Source: Gemmatimonadaceae bacterium (GTDB lineage Bacteria; Gemmatimonadota; Gemmatimonadetes; Gemmatimonadales; Gemmatimonadaceae). Taken from it: 38,311 nucleotides of DNA. Position numbers and translations under genes: made by a program. Below the pieces are notes generated by a model. It ran no database searches and was not told the origin of the DNA. It saw only the letters and a list, made by a program, of their open reading frames with translations. Location: the NCBI GenBank assembly GCA_016742275.1, contig JACVCD010000029.1, positions 1-38,311 on the forward strand. The letters run 5' to 3'. Shown piece after piece: positions 35,847-38,311 of this stretch (position 1 is the first letter of the stretch; each line of letters starts with the position of its first letter).

Positions 35847-36597
35847 TGCCGTGAATCCCAGTTCCGTTGTTCCGCGTAACGGACGTTCCAATGACGCGTT
35901 GCGCGACGTTACGCTGGAGCGTGGTGCGGTGCCCTACGCCGAGGGTTCCTGCCTCGTGAGCTTTGGCAATACGCGAGTACTCTGTGCGGCATCGGTCGAG
36001 ATCGGAGTGCCGGGATGGAAGAAGGGCAGTGGTGAAGGGTGGGTGACCGCCGAGTATGCAATGCTGCCGCGTGCTACCAAGACACGTGTTTCGCGCGAAC
36101 GTTCACAGGTTGGAGGACGTACGCAGGAAATTCAGCGTCTCGTTGGACGCAGTGTGCGCGCGATGCTTGATGACTTCCGCTTCGGCGAGTTCACGGTGAA
36201 GGTGGACTGCGATGTGCTGCAGGCGGACGGTGGCACTCGCACTGCTGCTATCACGGGGGCGAGTGTCGCGGTTGCTGATGCCTTTGCGTGGATGGTGACG
36301 CAGGGCCATCTCGCGGCGAGCCCCATTCGGCGCCGTGTTGCGGCGGTCAGTGTGGGCATCATCGACGGTGAGCCACGACTCGATCTCGATTACGAGGAGG
36401 ACGTGCGCGCAGGGGTCGACATGAACGTGGTCATGAGCAGTGAGGGGCGATTTGTCGAAGTGCAGGGCACCGGAGAGCACGGCACGTTTGCGCGCAATGA
36501 ACTCGACGCGTTGCTTGGGCTTGCCGTACAAGGGATCGAGCAACTGTCGGCTCTTCAGCTGCAGGTGCTTGGCGCACCACTAAACGTTTCGCGCTGA
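35839..36597 (+). CDS. rph: Ribonuclease PH
   Basis: RNase PH is a phosphate-dependent 3'-5' exonuclease that trims tRNA ends. From GTG at 35839 the product is 252 residues. It has [85 protein letters not shown] and the C-terminal [18 protein letters not shown]. These cover the RNA-binding and phosphate-binding residues of the family. It overlaps the adenylyltransferase end by eight bases. The nearby XTP pyrophosphatase is a common partner. Confidence 0.95.
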   Translation: MADAVNPSSVVPRNGRSNDALRDVTLERGAVPYAEGSCLVSFGNTRVLCAASVEIGVPGWKKGSGEGWVTAEYAMLPRATKTRVSRERSQVGGRTQEIQRLVGRSVRAMLDDFRFGEFTVKVDCDVLQADGGTRTAAITGASVAVADAFAWMVTQGHLAASPIRRRVAAVSVGIIDGEPRLDLDYEEDVRAGVDMNVVMSSEGRFVEVQGTGEHGTFARNELDALLGLAVQGIEQLSALQLQVLGAPLNVSR

Positions 36598-36616
36598 ACG
36601 TGTCGGGGAGCGTGTT

Positions 36617-37267
36617 GTGCTGAATGAAGGGGGACGTCCCTGTATCGTCGCCACGCGCAGTGCAGGAAAGGTGCGTGAGTTGTTGCCATTGCTGTTGCAG
36701 CATGGGTGGCAGCCAATGACACTCGCCGATGCAGGTATCCCGTTCCATGCCGACGAGGATACGCTCGAGGTCTTTGCGCAATTCGAAGAGAATGCGTTGG
36801 CCAAAGCGCAATATTTTGCGGCGCGTACCACGCTCCCCGTGTTCGCTGATGATTCGGGGCTGTGTGTCGAGGCACTCGATGCTGGCCCCGGTGTGCGCAG
36901 CAAACGTTGGAGTGGGCGTGATGATCTCGAGGGGCAAGCGCTCGATGATGCCAACAACGCATTGCTGCTGTCGGAGCTCGCGCGCCGCGGCGCGTTGACG
37001 CCGGAAAGACGGCGTGCGTCCTACGTGTGTGCGGCGGTGTGTGTATCGTCCACCGGCGTTTCGGTGGTCGCGCGCGGCGAAACAGCAGGTCATCTGCTGT
37101 TGTCACCCAGCGGCTCCCAGGGATTTGGGTATGATCCGCTGTTCTTTTCCGACGAGTTGGGCGTGACGTTTGCTTCGGTGTCGACGTCGGAAAAAGCGGT
37201 GGTGAGTCACCGTGGACGTGCGTTCACGGCGTTATTGTTGTTGATGTCTTCGACGTCGTCGACATGA
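36617..37267 (+). CDS. rdgB: XTP/dITP pyrophosphatase (non-canonical purine NTPase)
   Basis: The enzyme removes deaminated purine nucleotides (XTP, dITP) from the pool. The 216-residue protein has the start IVATRSAGKVREL, FADDSGLCVEAL, GPGVRSKRWSG (Lys replaces the usual Ala in SARY, an acceptable variant), and SGSQGFGYDPLFF. SHRGRA is at the end. GTG start has GGGGAG six bases before it. It is the last gene of the run; 27 bases on begins the tRNA promoter. Confidence 0.93.
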   Translation: MLNEGGRPCIVATRSAGKVRELLPLLLQHGWQPMTLADAGIPFHADEDTLEVFAQFEENALAKAQYFAARTTLPVFADDSGLCVEALDAGPGVRSKRWSGRDDLEGQALDDANNALLLSELARRGALTPERRRASYVCAAVCVSSTGVSVVARGETAGHLLLSPSGSQGFGYDPLFFSDELGVTFASVSTSEKAVVSHRGRAFTALLLLMSSTSST

Positions 37268-37294
37268 GGTTGCGAGATTTTTTCTCGTCACCCG

Positions 37295-37323
37295 TTGACC
37301 CGACGCTCGTAGTCGGATAACAT
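37295..37323 (+). promoter_or_regulatory. Promoter of the Pro-Arg-Lys tRNA cluster
   Basis: TTGACC, 17 bases and TAACAT form a strong sigma-70-type promoter about 30 bases before tRNA-Pro. Confidence 0.75.
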
Positions 37324-37354
37324 ACCCGCCCGCTGCAAGGCGGTTGGTGATGTG

Positions 37355-37428
37355 CGGGGCGTAGCGTAGCCCGGTATCGCGCCTGCTTTGGGAGCAGGAG
37401 GTCGCCGGTTCGAATCCGGCCGCCCCGA
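37355..37428 (+). tRNA. tRNA-Pro (anticodon TGG)
   Basis: A 7-bp acceptor stem CGGGGCG/CGCCCCG, a D-arm, an anticodon loop with TGG, and a TTCGAAT T-loop are all present. The CCA end is not encoded. Confidence 0.95.
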
Positions 37429-37486
37429 TCCGGATATCAGCAGGTGCAGGTCAGGTGCCCGTATGGGTGACCATGTGCGAGTGTAG

Positions 37487-37560
37487 GCGCCAGTAGCTCA
37501 GATGGATAGAGCGGCAGCCTTCTAAGCTGTTGGTCGGGGGTTCGAATCCCTCCTGGCGCG
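37487..37560 (+). tRNA. tRNA-Arg (anticodon TCT)
   Basis: Acceptor stem GCGCCAG/CTGGCGC, anticodon loop CTTCTAA (TCT, reading AGA) and TTCGAAT T-loop. No CCA encoded. Confidence 0.95.
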
Positions 37561-37640
37561 TCAGCAAGGCGATTGCACGTGCGTGACGTTGGTGGAAGTC
37601 TGTCGTTTGCAGGTCGCAGTTGATGGTCATGCAGGATGAC

Positions 37641-37712
37641 GCACCCTTAGCTCAATGGTAGAGCAGCTGACTCTTAATCAGTAGGTTCTAGGTTCGAGTC
37701 CTAGAGGGTGCA
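37641..37712 (+). tRNA. tRNA-Lys (anticodon CTT)
   Basis: Acceptor stem GCACCCT/AGGGTGC, anticodon loop CTCTTAA (CTT, reading AAG), T-loop TTCGAGT. No CCA encoded. The cluster terminator follows at once. Confidence 0.95.
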
Positions 37713-37717
37713 CTTGG

Positions 37718-37750
37718 GCGGCGGTCGCCACGCGACCGCCGCACTTTTTT
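37718..37750 (+). terminator. Intrinsic terminator of the tRNA cluster
   Basis: GCGGCGGTCGC and its perfect reverse complement form an 11-bp stem with a three-base loop. AC and six T follow. Confidence 0.92.
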
Positions 37751-37800
37751 CGCCAGACTTTGGAGCGGTTCTCTGGTTGAAAAAAGTTGTAGCAAAGGGG

Positions 37801-37829
37801 TTGCAATTCCGTTGTCGAAAGGCAATAAT
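37801..37829 (+). promoter_or_regulatory. Candidate rRNA promoter P1
   Basis: TTGCAA, 17 bases, AATAAT, then a GC-rich discriminator (AGCGACCCC) as in growth-rate controlled rRNA promoters. An A/T-rich tract (GAAAAAAGTTG) lies upstream like an UP element. Confidence 0.55.
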
Positions 37830-37946
37830 AGCGACCCCGCCGCAATATCCGCGCGCTTTGGTGCTGACGGATGCGGTCTGAGTGAGGCAGGCTTGGCGAA
37901 TCCGTCGCGGTGTCGACCGACGCGTGAATCGCAGCAAAAGAGGGGG

Positions 37947-37975
37947 TTGACTTCCTCTGCTTCACTCGGTAAGTA
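37947..37975 (+). promoter_or_regulatory. Candidate rRNA promoter P2
   Basis: TTGACT with 17 bases to TAAGTA, inside TAAGTATAG. The -35 is strong and the -10 weaker. It lies about 140 bases after P1, a spacing like tandem rRNA promoters. Confidence 0.5.
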
Positions 37976-38066
37976 TAGGGGCTGCCGCCGAAACGGCGTC
38001 AGACACAAAACGAGTAAGTGACGCAACTGCAAGCGGTTGCGAAACGATAGCAGGACGAACACACGC

Positions 38067-38078
38067 TGTTTGACAATT
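38067..38078 (+). promoter_or_regulatory. boxA-like antitermination site in the rRNA leader
   Basis: TGTTTGACAATT resembles the rRNA boxA region (E. coli GCTCTTTAACAATT) and sits about 160 bases before 16S, where NusB/NusE and NusA antitermination would act. The match is partial. Confidence 0.4.
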
Positions 38079-38239
38079 GAGCAGAGATCGATGGATGTGC
38101 GAGGCGGTCTCGTTGACCCACGGCTGATCAGGGCTGTGGCGAGAGATCAACCTGAAATTTACGTGATTCCGCAGGGATCGGGTCTTCGGACTCGGATCTA
38201 GCGGGAGAGCCTATTAAACGGCTCCAAGAGATTTAAAAA

Positions 38240-38311
38240 CTATTGGAGAGTTTGATCCTGGCTCAGGACGAACGCTGGCGGCGTGCTTAACACATGCAAG
38301 TCACGGGGGCC
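38240..38311 (+). rRNA. 16S ribosomal RNA, 5' end
   Basis: The bases GAGAGTTTGATCCTGGCTC then AGGACGAACGCTGGCGGCG and TTAACACATGCAAGTC are the universal start of bacterial 16S rRNA. Aligned with E. coli, the mature 5' end is near 38240. The gene continues past the window. Confidence 0.98.

Larger units (their letters stand above)
37751..38239 (+). other. rRNA operon leader region without a gene
   Basis: No convincing coding region is seen here; the open frames on the minus strand run through the tRNA terminator. The region holds both candidate promoters, hairpins at 37986-37998 (CGCCG/CGGCG) and 38023-38040 (GCAAC/GTTGC type), the boxA-like site and the sequence before mature 16S. Confidence 0.6.

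Noticed and set aside
37270-37290. Terminator after the XTP pyrophosphatase gene (CGAGA-T6-TCTCG)
   Set aside because: The T-run is in the loop rather than after the stem, so it does not look like a working intrinsic terminator.
37678-38062. Small minus-strand proteins in the rRNA leader
   Set aside because: They run through the tRNA terminator and promoter region, lack ribosome-binding sites and show no protein family features.
38070-38100. TTGACA as a -35 box of a third rRNA promoter
   Set aside because: No fitting -10 at 16-18 bases, and the wider match is better explained as a boxA-like leader element.

Overview
The window looks like a piece of a Gemmatimonadota chromosome, close to Gemmatimonas. 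The grounds are the high-GC codon use, the outer-membrane and LPS genes of a diderm, the particular housekeeping neighbours, and the 5' end of a 16S rRNA gene at the right edge. That assignment is by recognition; no search was run. About 97% of the window is coding, and no insertion sequence, prophage or CRISPR array was seen.

Left part, minus strand (14-5331): a compact gene set reading leftward. It runs from a roadblock/LC7 protein to a stand-alone receiver protein, a mannose-1-phosphate guanylyltransferase, a GlmU-like sugar-nucleotide protein and a WalJ/YycJ-type metallo-beta-lactamase-fold protein. After a hairpin-rich gap comes the N-terminal part of a TonB-dependent-receptor-like protein that stops at the window edge.

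Plus strand 5461-14200: a chain of lipoprotein, serS, sensor histidine kinase, pcrA/uvrD helicase and gatC-gatA-gatB. The genes are joined by very short gaps or stop/start overlaps. Opposed to it (14169-15700, minus) are a zinc-dependent phospholipase C-like protein and a DUF948-like membrane protein. Next come murA, whose active-site Cys is replaced by Asp, and a YfiH/LACC1-family gene.

Plus strand 17841-25674: the translation/transcription operon rimP, nusA, an L7Ae-like gene, infB, rbfA, truB and ribF. It is preceded by a good promoter and a perfect intrinsic terminator in the leader, which suggests attenuation. Then follow secD, secF, tatD, ridA, a small exported protein and murI.

An LpxH-like phosphoesterase (minus) overlaps the end of murI. 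Divergent from it (31959-37267, plus) is an envelope-related run: YbgC-type thioesterase, HEAT-repeat/cyclophilin lipoprotein, a second lipoprotein, LptE-like protein, HldE C-domain-type adenylyltransferase, RNase PH and an XTP/dITP pyrophosphatase.

Right end: a three-gene tRNA cluster (Pro-TGG, Arg-TCT, Lys-CTT) with its own promoter and terminator, then a roughly 490-base rRNA leader with two promoter-like sites and a boxA-like element, and the start of 16S rRNA. Most content is core cell biology. The points most worth a second look are the NusA-operon attenuator, the Asp-type MurA, the HEAT-cyclophilin lipoprotein, the possible Tat-type LptE signal, the roadblock/receiver pair and a 16-base palindrome in a divergent promoter region.
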